Virus record (IMG/VR): IMGVR_UViG_3300025174_000008
Location: 1-64,000 of that record
DNA from: a virus
DNA: 64,000 nt
Strand: one strand, 5' to 3'
Under the pieces are notes generated by a model that was not told where the DNA came from, did not search any database, and worked only from the letters and a program-made list of their open reading frames with translations. This document shows, piece after piece, positions 7,344 through 14,358 of the stretch. How positions within the stretch are numbered: the stretch's first letter is position 1; the number at the start of each line of letters is the position of its first letter. The translations under genes were made by a program, and so were the position numbers.

Positions 7344-7637
7344 TCAGCTCGCCTCCTTGGCCACAATCTCTCCCAAGTCCGGCACGTTCCTGACCTTGCT
7401 CTCCTGGGCGTGCTGCACGTTTGCTCGCTCTAGGCTAGCGGTCGCCAGGATGAGCGCGTTTACCGCGTTGGGGCTTCGTCCGACCCCGAGCTCTCCGGTC
7501 ACACGGTCGTAGAGCTGGACGTACCATCCGCCCCGCGGCCCCACCGGGGGGCTGATAGCGAGCATGATCTGATCCCGCAGCAGGAGCGCGGTGATGTCCC
7601 GGAAGTCCGGGTGACCTTGCAGGTCTTCGAGTTTCAA
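7344..7637 (-). CDS. Hypothetical phage protein, 97 aa, TTG start
   Basis: Function unknown, 97 aa beginning MKLEDLQGHPDFRDITALLL. The TTG start at 7637 overlaps the TGA of the 43-aa gene upstream (ACTTGA) and is preceded by AGGAGGGG, which supports both the start and the small gene before it. The middle segment GGWYVQLYDRVTGE suggests a beta-rich domain. Member of the leftward operon. Confidence 0.7.
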   Translation of the reverse strand: MKLEDLQGHPDFRDITALLLRDQIMLAISPPVGPRGGWYVQLYDRVTGELGVGRSPNAVNALILATASLERANVQHAQESKVRNVPDLGEIVAKEAS

Positions 7638-7765
7638 GTCCCCTCCTGCGCCGCATCGAGCAGTCCGACCAAATGGAGCGTTCTAGTCGTTCTGAACTCC
7701 GGAGCCTTAGTCGCTGCGCGCAAAAGGTCGCACAGAACTCGCCGAGCGAGTGCTCTCGGAATCAT
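7634..7765 (-). CDS. Small 43-aa basic protein
   Basis: A short gene of 43 aa (MIPRALARRVLCDLLRAATK...). Its ATG shares ATGA with the stop of the upstream gene (7762-7765), and its TGA overlaps the TTG start of the next gene. This double coupling supports expression. Arg-rich amphipathic helix N-terminus; function unknown. Confidence 0.6.
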   Translation of the reverse strand: MIPRALARRVLCDLLRAATKAPEFRTTRTLHLVGLLDAAQEGT

Positions 7766-7941
7766 GACGCGGCTCTCTCTAGATGAACCGCGTCTGGAGG
7801 GGTGCCGCCCAACAGGAGCAGGGCCTCTCGCACGTGGCCCAGGATCAACGGCTCGTCCGACGGCAAGCTCTGGACGAGCGCGACGTACAGGTGCGACCTC
7901 GCGTCGCGCAGCTGGTCTTCGGTGGGTTGTTTCGCCATCAT
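7762..7941 (-). CDS. Small phage protein, 59 aa
   Basis: 59 aa (MMAKQPTEDQLRDARSHLYV...), predicted all-helical. Start taken at the tandem ATG ATG (7936-7941) preceded by GAGGGA; the frame extends further upstream but without a ribosome site. Ends in a 4-base ATGA overlap with the next small gene. Function unknown. The 189 bases upstream (7942-8130) hold no gene, only a degenerate tRNA-like stretch near 8068-8125. Confidence 0.6.
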   Translation of the reverse strand: MMAKQPTEDQLRDARSHLYVALVQSLPSDEPLILGHVREALLLLGGTPPDAVHLERAAS

Positions 7942-8130
7942 TCCCTCGGCTCGGCTCACCCGCGGAAAAGAAACGCCCGTGAATCGCAATGGTGAGCCGA
8001 GCCCAAGGCTGGATTAGCGGTGGCTTGTGCTACGAAGGCGGACCAGCGACAGAATCGGCACAGAGGGGGGGACCGGTGGGATTCGAGTCGTCAGGCCCGG
8101 CTTCGTGGCGCTAGACCGTCAATGTGCTGA

Positions 8131-8358
8131 CTAAGTGATTTGCCGTATCAAGCGAATCGCTCCCTGCCACGCTTCGATGGCTCCATCGTGTTTTGCCAAT
8201 TGAACCGCGCGCATCGCCAAACCCTCTGGAGTAGCGACCTGCGGCTGGGCGTCCCGCAGTGCCACCAGGAGATGAATCCGCTTTTTGGCGGCTTCGACGG
8301 CTGCGGATGGCGTCATGGGTCGACCTTGCAGCAAAGAAACAACATTGTCAATAAACAA
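8131..8358 (-). CDS. Small helical phage protein, first gene of leftward operon
   Basis: 75 aa from a TTG at 8358, or 60 aa from ATG at 8316 (MTPSAAVEAAKKRIHLLVAL), which has AAGGTCG upstream and is the better start. Predicted helical, Ala-rich, no known domain. Its 5' region contains the decamer ACAACATTGT (8339-8348) that is repeated in the CI/Cro intergenic region, so it is probably under repressor control. Confidence 0.6.
   Translation of the reverse strand: MFIDNVVSLLQGRPMTPSAAVEAAKKRIHLLVALRDAQPQVATPEGLAMRAVQLAKHDGAIEAWQGAIRLIRQIT
8339..8348. promoter_or_regulatory. Operator-like motif, left copy
   Basis: ACAACATTGT here is identical to 9054-9063 in the repressor/Cro intergenic region. 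Both sit beside TTGACA-like sequences. In a lambda-like layout this would be the left operator at the head of the leftward operon and the other copy the right operator. Confidence 0.5.
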
Positions 8359-8402
8359 TCTTGACCGGGCGTAAGATAGGCCATCTGACCTACGGGTCGC
8401 GT

Positions 8403-8423
8403 CGTCTACGCGTTTAGTAGACG
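8403..8423. terminator. Hairpin between repressor gene and leftward operon
   Basis: A perfect 7-bp stem CGTCTAC/GTAGACG with a 7-base loop lies in the 170-base gap (8359-8530) downstream of the repressor gene. It has no T-tract on either side, so termination is only possible. Nothing else is seen in this gap. Confidence 0.3.
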
Positions 8424-8530
8424 CGGCGTACGTGCGGGCGCGCGAGCTTTGGTGTTACGCGGAGCCACAGAGTCGTGGTAAGACTGTGGGTCCAACGGAA
8501 GGGAGGGCGCTACCCGCAATGATGACGCTA

Positions 8531-8995
8531 CTATTTCCTCTTGGCGATGCGTGGTGTGCGAGGGTCTATCGCCGGTGCGCGTGCGGCCAATTTATCGTAC
8601 TTTTGGCGACCGCCACCGGGAACCTTGATTACTGTCGTCGGGTCATTGCCCGCCTCAGTCGAGGCCCCGCCCCGTACCGAGTTGAGTGCTGCGGCGTTGT
8701 GGACGCGGAGAGACGTGTCCCCATGCCCCCACGGTGCAACACCTTCACTCGCGAGAAGCCAGCCACACGGGACATCTAGAAACCTGGCCAGCCGCACGAC
8801 CATGTCGGCGGTGATTCCGTGCGTACTTTTCCCGCGCCGGTATCTCGAAATCAGCGCGACGTCGATATGAGAGCGTTCAGAGAACTTCCGTAGGTCTCCG
8901 CGTTCCCCAGAATAGCCGGCATACTCCATGGCCTCGTTAAGACGGCAGTGGAGCGTCGTGACTTCCGGGGTCGGTTTCGTGGATCGACGTGGCAT
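8531..8995 (-). CDS. CI-like XRE-family repressor
   Basis: 154 aa from ATG at 8995 (MPRRSTKPTPEVTTL), preceded by AGAGAG. The N-terminal ~85 residues form an XRE helix-turn-helix domain: LRKFSERSHIDVALISRYRR then GITADMVVRLARFLDVPCGW, with the recognition helix around VALISRYRRG. The C-terminal part has no S24 peptidase motif, so induction by RecA-stimulated self-cleavage is not expected. It is divergent from the Cro-like gene and probably binds the shared ACAACATTGT motif to keep early operons off in the lysogen. Confidence 0.85.
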   Translation of the reverse strand: MPRRSTKPTPEVTTLHCRLNEAMEYAGYSGERGDLRKFSERSHIDVALISRYRRGKSTHGITADMVVRLARFLDVPCGWLLASEGVAPWGHGDTSLRVHNAAALNSVRGGASTEAGNDPTTVIKVPGGGRQKYDKLAARAPAIDPRTPRIAKRK

Positions 8996-9050
8996 ATCTC
9001 TCTTGTATCGGCCGTTTGGTCGCCGATCTACTGGCCCCGTCTGATACTTC

Positions 9051-9079
9051 TTGACAACATTGTTGAACCGCAACATAGT
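9051..9079 (+). promoter_or_regulatory. Early rightward promoter with overlapping operator
   Basis: TTGACA (9051-9056), 17 bases, then CATAGT (9074-9079). The odd palindrome CAACA-T-TGTTG (9055-9065) covers the end of the -35 and the spacer, and its ACAACATTGT is repeated at 8339-8348. A repressor bound here would occlude the promoter. The predicted transcription start, near 9086, coincides with the ATG of the Cro-like gene. Confidence 0.6.
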
Positions 9080-9086
9080 GGCCCGC

Positions 9087-9374
9087 ATGGTGACTGCGGT
9101 GCGTATGGTTCGGCGAGTTCTGCAGGAGCGCGGGTGGACCCAGGCCGATCTGGTACGTCGAATGCGCAGGGTGCTGGCTACGGAGCCAGCGTCTGTGTCC
9201 AGGTGGGTGAACGGACTACAGGTACCGAATCACCCTTCGGCCAACGCGATCGAGCGCTTGCTCGGTGTGCCGGTTCGTGCGTGGGGAGAGGAAGATCGGT
9301 CCGATGCCGCGCTGCCGAAGATTCCGCAGCGCCCATGCAAGACACCGAGACGACAAAAGAGAACGGCGGCCTAG
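9087..9374 (+). CDS. Cro-like helix-turn-helix protein
   Basis: 95 aa from ATG at 9087. HTH segment: RMVRRVLQERGWTQADLVRR, then PASVSRWVNGLQVPNHPSAN and a short basic tail (PRRQKR). First gene of the rightward operon, divergent from the repressor. The ORF extends upstream to a TTG at 9051 but that lies inside the -35 box. With the promoter above, the message would be leaderless or nearly so. Confidence 0.75.
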   Translation: MVTAVRMVRRVLQERGWTQADLVRRMRRVLATEPASVSRWVNGLQVPNHPSANAIERLLGVPVRAWGEEDRSDAALPKIPQRPCKTPRRQKRTAA

Positions 9375-9377
9375 CCC

Positions 9378-9626
9378 ATGGCCGGCATCACCGTTTTTAG
9401 CTGCGGAAGCAAGCGTGAGCCATGCGACACACCGGGTTGCGGCACGCGTGCCGTCGGAGCTTGTAAGCACCCGATCGTGAAGATCCGGCGCAAGGGAGAG
9501 CTCGTGGATGCCCCCGAGGGCACGGTGTGCGGGCGCCCGGTGTGCCGGAACTGCGCGGTTGTGGTTGAGGGCTCGATTCTATGCCTGGCCCACGCGCGCT
9601 TCATCGGGAAGGGAGCGGGTTCGTGA
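9378..9626 (+). CDS. Cys-rich zinc-binding small protein
   Basis: 82 aa with CDTPGCG, CGRPVCRNC and CLAH pairs, probably one or two zinc sites. Similar small zinc proteins near phage regulatory genes are common; function unknown. Ends in a GTGA overlap with the next gene, indicating coupled translation. Confidence 0.7.
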   Translation: MAGITVFSCGSKREPCDTPGCGTRAVGACKHPIVKIRRKGELVDAPEGTVCGRPVCRNCAVVVEGSILCLAHARFIGKGAGS

Positions 9627-9829
9627 TTAGCCAGGTTCTGGAGGTCGTCAAAGACGCGGGCGAAGCCGTGACTGCTGCTGAAATCGCACGTCGGCTAGGC
9701 GTGACGACCGAGGACCAGCACCGGGACTTGGTGTGTGCGCTGGGCGAGCTTCTCTTTGGACAGCAGCAGATTCAGTACGACCAACAGTCCGGCGGCTACC
9801 GAGCTCGCCAACACGAAGAGGCCCCATGA
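9623..9829 (+). CDS. Small winged-helix DNA-binding protein
   Basis: 68 aa from GTG at 9623, which overlaps the preceding stop. A winged-helix pattern: VLEVVKDAGEAVTAAEIARR followed by LGVTTEDQHRDLVCALGEL and a beta wing ending in GGYRARQ. Possible regulator of the early operon. Ends in ATGA overlap with the next gene. Confidence 0.65.
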   Translation: MISQVLEVVKDAGEAVTAAEIARRLGVTTEDQHRDLVCALGELLFGQQQIQYDQQSGGYRARQHEEAP

Positions 9830-10113
9830 AACGATTCGAGTTTGCGCAATTCATACCGGTAAGTATGCCGACTCATCAGTCGTCAGCCGTACAAGAACGT
9901 GTATTGCTGCGCCGGTACGTCGCAAGGGCCTTGCTTCGTAAGCTGGAAGAGCGGGGGCTCAAGCTCGAGCCAGCGGCAATCGCACTGGGAGTCCACCGTA
10001 ACACCCTGCAGGCGTATGTGAGCGGCCGGCGCCCTGTGCCGGGGGAGCTTCTGGCGAAGCTCGAATTGGTCGATCTGAGCGGAGTCCTGAAGAAGAAGGA
10101 GCGGGCGGCATGA
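9826..10113 (+). CDS. HTH DNA-binding protein, 95 aa
   Basis: Starts at ATG 9826 overlapping the previous stop. C-terminal HTH: LKLEPAAIALGVHRNTLQAY followed by VSGRRPVPGELLAKLE, in the style of XRE or plasmid-type regulators. N-terminal ~40 residues are a variable extension. A third regulator next to the lysogeny switch, perhaps a CII-like or antirepressor function, which is a guess. Confidence 0.65.
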   Translation: MKRFEFAQFIPVSMPTHQSSAVQERVLLRRYVARALLRKLEERGLKLEPAAIALGVHRNTLQAYVSGRRPVPGELLAKLELVDLSGVLKKKERAA

Positions 10114-10247
10114 ACGACGGGTGGCGTGAATCATCTGCGGATGGTGGCTCGTTGAAGTTGTCCGAAATCCTAGGATGGTGGCTCATCGGAGCACTGTTCG
10201 CGATCGGAATCGGATTTGCCGTTGGGCAGTTGCTGTTGGGGTCGTGA
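10110..10247 (+). CDS. Small single-pass membrane protein, 45 aa
   Basis: 45 aa with one hydrophobic segment (LGWWLIGALFAIGIGFAVGQ) after a soluble N-terminus. Overlaps both neighbours (ATGA at 10110-10113, TGATG at 10245-10249), so it is very likely translated. Function unknown; tandem with another tiny membrane protein. Confidence 0.65.
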   Translation: MNDGWRESSADGGSLKLSEILGWWLIGALFAIGIGFAVGQLLLGS

Positions 10248-10339
10248 TGCAGGACCGAGCGCTCGATGTTTGGGTAGGGCTCTTCATGGCCGGACTAGTG
10301 GTCTGTTGGGTAGCGTTGTCAATTCGGTGGATACCATGA
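10247..10339 (+). CDS. Tiny membrane protein, 30 aa
   Basis: 30 aa, nearly all one transmembrane helix (VGLFMAGLVVCWVALSIRWI). Its ATG overlaps the stop of the previous membrane protein by one base and its TGA shares ATGA with the next gene. Together the two could form a small membrane complex, for instance a superinfection-exclusion factor; that is speculation. Confidence 0.55.
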   Translation: MQDRALDVWVGLFMAGLVVCWVALSIRWIP

Positions 10340-11409
10340 AGCTAACGAAGATAACCCCAGAACAGAAGAAAACGCTCGTCGAGTTTCGCGCACGATGGTT
10401 CGCTATCGGATCTTCCACGGAACCGGCAGATCGCCCACGCGCAGAAAAATCGATAGCTTCGATGTATGCCCGGATCGGAAAACCTGCCCCAAAGTTTCTG
10501 TGGACGCAGTCGCCGGCTACAGCGTTACTAGCGATTGCCGTGATGCGTGAGCTTCCGGGGGCCTCGCTTGAGGACTCGCTTCGGGCCTCGCTTGGGGCCT
10601 CGCTTGGGGCCTCGCTTCGGGCCTCGCTTGAGGACTCGCTTGTGGACTCGATATTTTGGGGATCCCAAGATGCTTACTGGGTCTCCTTCTACCGCTTCAT
10701 GGAGGATGAACTCCATGTCCGGTACGAACCGCAGTCCAGTGCGGACTTACGGTTATGGTCAGAGGTGACGAAGTCCTGCGGATGGTGGTGGCCATATAAC
10801 GGGCTTTGTGTGTGCTCTGACCGACCGGAGCACGTTTCCTGGGAAACCAACCGCGAGCCTCCGCGGCTCCACAATGATAAAGGTCCAGCATTACGCTACC
10901 GCGACGGGTACGAGGTCTATTGTTGGCACGGAGTCCTTGTTCCGGAGCGAGCGATCAACTCTCCAGAGTCGTTTACCCACGAAGAGCTTGCGGAAGAGCG
11001 CAATTCAGAGATTCACCGATGTATCGCTGAGCGGCTCGGATGGGAACGCTACCTATACCTTCGTGGTGTCACGAAGATTGACGCCTGGACCTGCCCGAGC
11101 ACAGGCCTGCAATACCAACTGCTAGAATCGGTCCATAGAAGTGGAGAATTGGAACCGCGATACTTGAAGATGCAGAGTCCTCCACTTCACGACGGATCAC
11201 AGCCAGATTTCATCGAACCAGTAGACCCTGGACTGAATAGCGCCCAAGCAGCACGCAAATGGCAGATCCGGATTAGTCGGGATCCTGGGGCTCGGTACTA
11301 CCGGCATGGTGACGTCGTGGTGGTTTACGCCCCGAGAGAGTCTCTGTATTGGCCGTCGGTCGACGAGTGCAACACAAACCCACAACTGGAATTCGTTCAG
11401 GAGGCATAG
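10336..11409 (+). CDS. DUF6745-like protein with tandem 4-aa repeats
   Basis: 357 aa from ATG at 10336. The central segment PPRLHNDKGPALRYRDGYEV then YCWHGVLVPE is the hallmark of DUF6745 proteins, function unknown, common in actinobacterial and myxobacterial genomes, often with a short repeat-rich region. Residues ~76-105 are 4-residue repeats of the type (G/R)ASL/EDSL encoded by a 12-nt tandem repeat (10561-10650). The following small gene is often a neighbour of such proteins. Confidence 0.75.
   Translation: MKLTKITPEQKKTLVEFRARWFAIGSSTEPADRPRAEKSIASMYARIGKPAPKFLWTQSPATALLAIAVMRELPGASLEDSLRASLGASLGASLRASLEDSLVDSIFWGSQDAYWVSFYRFMEDELHVRYEPQSSADLRLWSEVTKSCGWWWPYNGLCVCSDRPEHVSWETNREPPRLHNDKGPALRYRDGYEVYCWHGVLVPERAINSPESFTHEELAEERNSEIHRCIAERLGWERYLYLRGVTKIDAWTCPSTGLQYQLLESVHRSGELEPRYLKMQSPPLHDGSQPDFIEPVDPGLNSAQAARKWQIRISRDPGARYYRHGDVVVVYAPRESLYWPSVDECNTNPQLEFVQEA
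10561..10650 (+). repeat. 12-nt tandem repeat inside DUF6745-like gene
   Basis: About 7.5 units of GCCTCGCTTGGG-like 12-mers (variants with GAC, CGG and GAG), keeping the frame. Copy-number change would vary the protein length by four residues per unit. Confidence 0.9.
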
Positions 11410-11410
11410 A

Positions 11411-11680
11411 GTGGACAAGATCAAGCGACAAAACGGGAAACTTGTACTGGGTGATGGAGAAGTAACGGGCCACCAGCACACGGTACGAGATCGACAAGCG
11501 TCCATGTATCAGCTCGAGAGAGAGCTGATGCTTCTTAAGCTACCGCGATCATCGGTGCTGCGTCACGAGCGAAACGACGTTCCGGCGGAGCACAGGGACA
11601 TCAAGCTACCAATCGGAGAACCCATCGTGTCGCACAAGAGACAGTACACCCCAGATGGGTGGACGAAAGTCGAAGACTAA
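11411..11680 (+). CDS. Small protein next to DUF6745-like gene
   Basis: 89 aa from GTG at 11411. N-terminal segment KLVLGDGEVTGHQHTV is a conserved GEVTGHxH motif seen in small proteins encoded next to DUF6745/leucine-rich-repeat genes; the rest contains SHKRQYTPDGWTKVED. Function unknown. One base after the previous stop. Confidence 0.7.
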   Translation: MDKIKRQNGKLVLGDGEVTGHQHTVRDRQASMYQLERELMLLKLPRSSVLRHERNDVPAEHRDIKLPIGEPIVSHKRQYTPDGWTKVED

Positions 11681-11709
11681 ACGGACCATGAACATCACTT
11701 CACCCATCC

Positions 11710-11859
11710 ATGAGTAGCCAGCTCAAGAAAGATAACGAAGTGGCTGAAGTTTGCATTGCGTTAGGTTTCGTGGTGTGCCTCGGTTTAGCATTTGCCCTGC
11801 CGGTCCTGTTCATCGCTTTGGGCGAAAAGCTGATCGATCGAATCGGAAGTAGGAAGTGA
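11710..11859 (+). CDS. Small membrane protein, 49 aa
   Basis: 49 aa (MSSQLKKDNEVAEVCIALGF...) with one strong transmembrane helix and a short basic cytoplasmic tail. Followed by a GTGA overlap with the next gene. Function unknown. Confidence 0.55.
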   Translation: MSSQLKKDNEVAEVCIALGFVVCLGLAFALPVLFIALGEKLIDRIGSRK

Positions 11860-12089
11860 CTAGTAGCTCCGTGAGCAACTTGACACCTCCGCCTCATAGC
11901 CCGGTCAAGTGGCGATGCACGGGCATCGTGTTGACGCCCGACGGGCGCATGAACGCGAACAGTGCCTGCGAGGTCGAGGCGCGCTTGTGGTTTGACGCGC
12001 GCGAGAAGGGGGAACGGATTCTCGGCCTGCCCCGCGGGGCGGTCGAAGCAGTTCTAGCGAACGGGAACGGGAAAGGCAGGAAGGCGTGA
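11856..12089 (+). CDS. Hypothetical protein, 77 aa
   Basis: GTG start at 11856 overlapping the previous stop. Contains VKWRCTGIVLTPDGRMN and a predicted helix-rich C-terminus. Not recognised. Ends in a GTGA overlap with the next gene. Confidence 0.6.
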   Translation: MTSSSVSNLTPPPHSPVKWRCTGIVLTPDGRMNANSACEVEARLWFDAREKGERILGLPRGAVEAVLANGNGKGRKA

Positions 12090-12367
12090 ATATTCTGAAG
12101 TTGCTTCCAGCGTTGTTGTTGTGCGGAATGGTTGGGCCTGGCCAGAACGCCGAGGAGGGGCCAGAGCCCGCGAGGCCTCGCGGCTCGGACGAGGATGGGC
12201 ACCGTTACTACCCGCCGCGTAAGAGCCGAGCGCGCCCCGGTCATGGCCGAGAGGAGAAGCCCATCACCGCTACCCAAAAACTCTTCCCGCATCACCCTGC
12301 CGCCGGCCTACCCAAGGCCGAGAAGAACGCCGCGAAGCGCGAGAGGCGGGCGAGGAGGGCGGGGTAA
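12086..12367 (+). CDS. Predicted exported basic protein, 93 aa
   Basis: GTG start. An N-terminal hydrophobic stretch (MNILKLLPALLLCGMVG) looks like a signal peptide, with a possible lipobox-like LLLC. The mature part is highly charged and basic (RKSRARPGHGREEKP, KRERRARRAG). Function unknown. Confidence 0.5.
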   Translation: MNILKLLPALLLCGMVGPGQNAEEGPEPARPRGSDEDGHRYYPPRKSRARPGHGREEKPITATQKLFPHHPAAGLPKAEKNAAKRERRARRAG

Positions 12368-12370
12368 GCC

Positions 12371-12571
12371 ATGCCGGGTCCCAACGCTGGACACTCCTAC
12401 CCTCCCCCGCCGCGTGAGACGGCAGACACGATTCCTGCGCCCCCTCCGGACAGGAGCTTCACGCCGGCTCCGGACACGGTCCGCGCCCTACGTGCTCCGT
12501 TCTACTGTCCCAACGAACCCGAGTCAGACGTGTCCAATTGCCCGCACTGCGGGGGGGAGCACAGGCCGTGA
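12371..12571 (+). CDS. Pro-rich small protein with terminal zinc knuckle
   Basis: 66 aa, Pro-rich and probably disordered first 45 residues, then FYCPNEPESDVSNCPHCGGE, a possible Cys4-type knuckle (only three Cys visible). Coupled to the next gene by GTGA overlap. Confidence 0.55.
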   Translation: MPGPNAGHSYPPPPRETADTIPAPPPDRSFTPAPDTVRALRAPFYCPNEPESDVSNCPHCGGEHRP

Positions 12572-13302
12572 ACGCAGCTCAGAAGGAGGAGGTGTTCGCC
12601 GAAAATCTGGGAAGGGTATTGCGGGACATCACATCCGAGATGATGCGCCTGCGGGATGAACGCAAAGCGATCCAAGCTCGGCTCGAGGAGATTAGAACAA
12701 CGTTCTCGGTCCTCACATCCGAACGCGACCATCTCCGCATAGATCTCGCGCAGGCGCAGGGTGATATTGACCAGGCCAGTCGAAAACTGCAGACCCAGCG
12801 AGCCGAGATTCAACGGTTGACCGCGCAAAACAGAGAACTCCAACAACTGCGCAGGAACAACCAGGCGCCAGAGATCGACTGGTTGTTGCTCGGCCTTGGC
12901 CCGGTAGAAAACGTGGCACATGCCGGGGTGCCCAAGGATGAATCGGTGACAGCCGTGAATAAGGAGCTCTGCGACGAGAAGGATAGGCTTCGACGTGATC
13001 TTGAGCACGCTCGCGAGGTCATCTCGGACATCGGGCAGAGCTACCGCAAAGAGCTGTTCCACTTGCAAGCGTCGCTCCGGAAGGCTTGGGCGGAACGCGA
13101 CCAGGCCAAGCGAGACCTCGCGACTTGCGCGGCGGCGGGTCCGTGGCGGGATGCACCGGAAGGAGACGGTGAGTATCTGACCGAACTAGTCGACGGTCGG
13201 ATGCTCACCGACACCTGGCTGGGAGGAAAGTGGGTAGACGCTAGGCGAACGAGGCCACCGATTCGGTGCGCCAAGATCCAGAATCCAGAGGTCGCCAAGT
13301 GA
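12568..13302 (+). CDS. Coiled-coil protein, 244 aa
   Basis: GTG start at 12568. Long coiled coil from ~15 to ~105 (RDERKAIQARLEEIRTTFSV..., then heptads rich in Gln, Arg and Leu), a second one at ~130-190, then a small C-terminal domain ending RTRPPIRCAKIQNPEVAK. Not recognised; perhaps structural or a DNA-organising protein. Confidence 0.65.
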   Translation: MNAAQKEEVFAENLGRVLRDITSEMMRLRDERKAIQARLEEIRTTFSVLTSERDHLRIDLAQAQGDIDQASRKLQTQRAEIQRLTAQNRELQQLRRNNQAPEIDWLLLGLGPVENVAHAGVPKDESVTAVNKELCDEKDRLRRDLEHAREVISDIGQSYRKELFHLQASLRKAWAERDQAKRDLATCAAAGPWRDAPEGDGEYLTELVDGRMLTDTWLGGKWVDARRTRPPIRCAKIQNPEVAK

Positions 13303-13520
13303 CCCGTGAAGAGGCACAGAAGCTCGGCTGGACCGAGAAGACGGTTACTTCGTGGCAGGTCATCAACCAAGAGCGTTGGTGCGCCAAGGTGTATTGGCAC
13401 ATCGAAGCATGGTTCGTCGATATCTACAGGCCAGACGCCATGTACTCCGAGTCGCGTGGATTCGATTCAGAGCCCGAGGCATTGGGATGGGCGAGCAAGC
13501 GACTGGGGTTGACCCCGTGA
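13299..13520 (+). CDS. Hypothetical phage protein, 73 aa
   Basis: GTG start in a GTGA overlap. Aromatic-rich (RWCAKVYWHIEAWFVDIYRP), likely a small beta-sheet domain. Not recognised. Confidence 0.55.
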   Translation: MTREEAQKLGWTEKTVTSWQVINQERWCAKVYWHIEAWFVDIYRPDAMYSESRGFDSEPEALGWASKRLGLTP

Positions 13521-13642
13521 ACTGGCTCGAAGAATTCGTGGCGCAGTTGGTGTTCGTGGCGTTCGAACCGCTGACCAACCAATGCTGGACGCTCCCGGCG
13601 TCGGTCCAGTGCAGGCCGGAGGAAGGGGTGGTGCGTGGCTGA
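13517..13642 (+). CDS. Small protein, 41 aa
   Basis: 41 aa from GTG at 13517 (VNWLEEFVAQLVFVAFEPLT...), coupled by GTGA to the previous gene and overlapping the start of the next. Hydrophobic helix at the N-terminus. Function unknown. Confidence 0.45.
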   Translation: MNWLEEFVAQLVFVAFEPLTNQCWTLPASVQCRPEEGVVRG

Positions 13643-13925
13643 TCTCTTGAACGAATCAGCCGCCGACATTCTCGGACTACCAGACGCGAACTGGGTCAAT
13701 CCGCCAGAGGTACGCGACGGTGTCATTGAGATTGCCCGCGGCAGCGGGCACACCGTCTGGTGGATCACTACTAGGTCCTGGGAGGGATTGTGCGACGACG
13801 ACTTCGCGGAGTCGGAGCGCCCCCTGCTGGTAGAGGGAACGAAGCTACGCCGGTGGGCAGGTCTCGTCGATCGCGCAGGACAACGCAGCCGCGTCGTCGC
13901 GTACAGGGTGGTGCGAGATGGTTGA
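13635..13925 (+). CDS. Hypothetical phage protein, 96 aa
   Basis: GTG start at 13635 (VADLLNESAADILGLPDANW). Contains a probable beta-rich core (HTVWWITTRSWEGL). Not recognised. Overlaps the next gene by 8 bases. Confidence 0.6.
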   Translation: MADLLNESAADILGLPDANWVNPPEVRDGVIEIARGSGHTVWWITTRSWEGLCDDDFAESERPLLVEGTKLRRWAGLVDRAGQRSRVVAYRVVRDG

Positions 13926-14298
13926 GATGTCTGACCGCTGCAAAGGTCGAGTCATGGACGGCAACGACTACGAGGATTGTGGCTGCGCCACCGTGCGCGC
14001 CGGCTACTGCCAGTCCTGCTTCGATTTTCGTCTACCGATGGCGCAGAAGCGAGTCGATGATGCAAAGACCGAGCTGAAGGCAGCTCTGGCGGAGCTAGCA
14101 CCGATGAGTGTGCTCACCCCAGACCTAGAGGTGCAGCAAGCGGTAAAACTCGGGGAAGACTGGCTTGACGCGCATGACGGTGACCTACGCTGCAACGCCG
14201 CAGCTGCGCGCGTCGTTATTCGTGGTCTGGTCGACGCGCGACAGACCGATCGATGCGGATGGTGCCACCGAGATAACCTGACGGATCGCGGGCCATGA
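13918..14298 (+). CDS. Cys-rich zinc-binding protein, 126 aa
   Basis: Two Cys clusters: N-terminal C(8), CGCATVRAGYCQSC and C-terminal CGWCH, with a helical middle (KRVDDAKTELKAALAELAPM). Probably zinc-binding, function unknown. Confidence 0.6.
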   Translation: MVEMSDRCKGRVMDGNDYEDCGCATVRAGYCQSCFDFRLPMAQKRVDDAKTELKAALAELAPMSVLTPDLEVQQAVKLGEDWLDAHDGDLRCNAAAARVVIRGLVDARQTDRCGWCHRDNLTDRGP

Positions 14299-14358
14299 CT
14301 GAAGCGCGGTTGGTACTCACCTGCACAGCTCGCGTAACTGAATACCGGAGGCTTGGAC

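Noticed and set aside
8062-8125. tRNA-like stretch on the minus strand (CTCGAATCCCACCGG)
   Set aside because: It resembles the 3' half of a tRNA but the T stem is broken and no acceptor partner is found within 80 bases, so it is not called as a tRNA.
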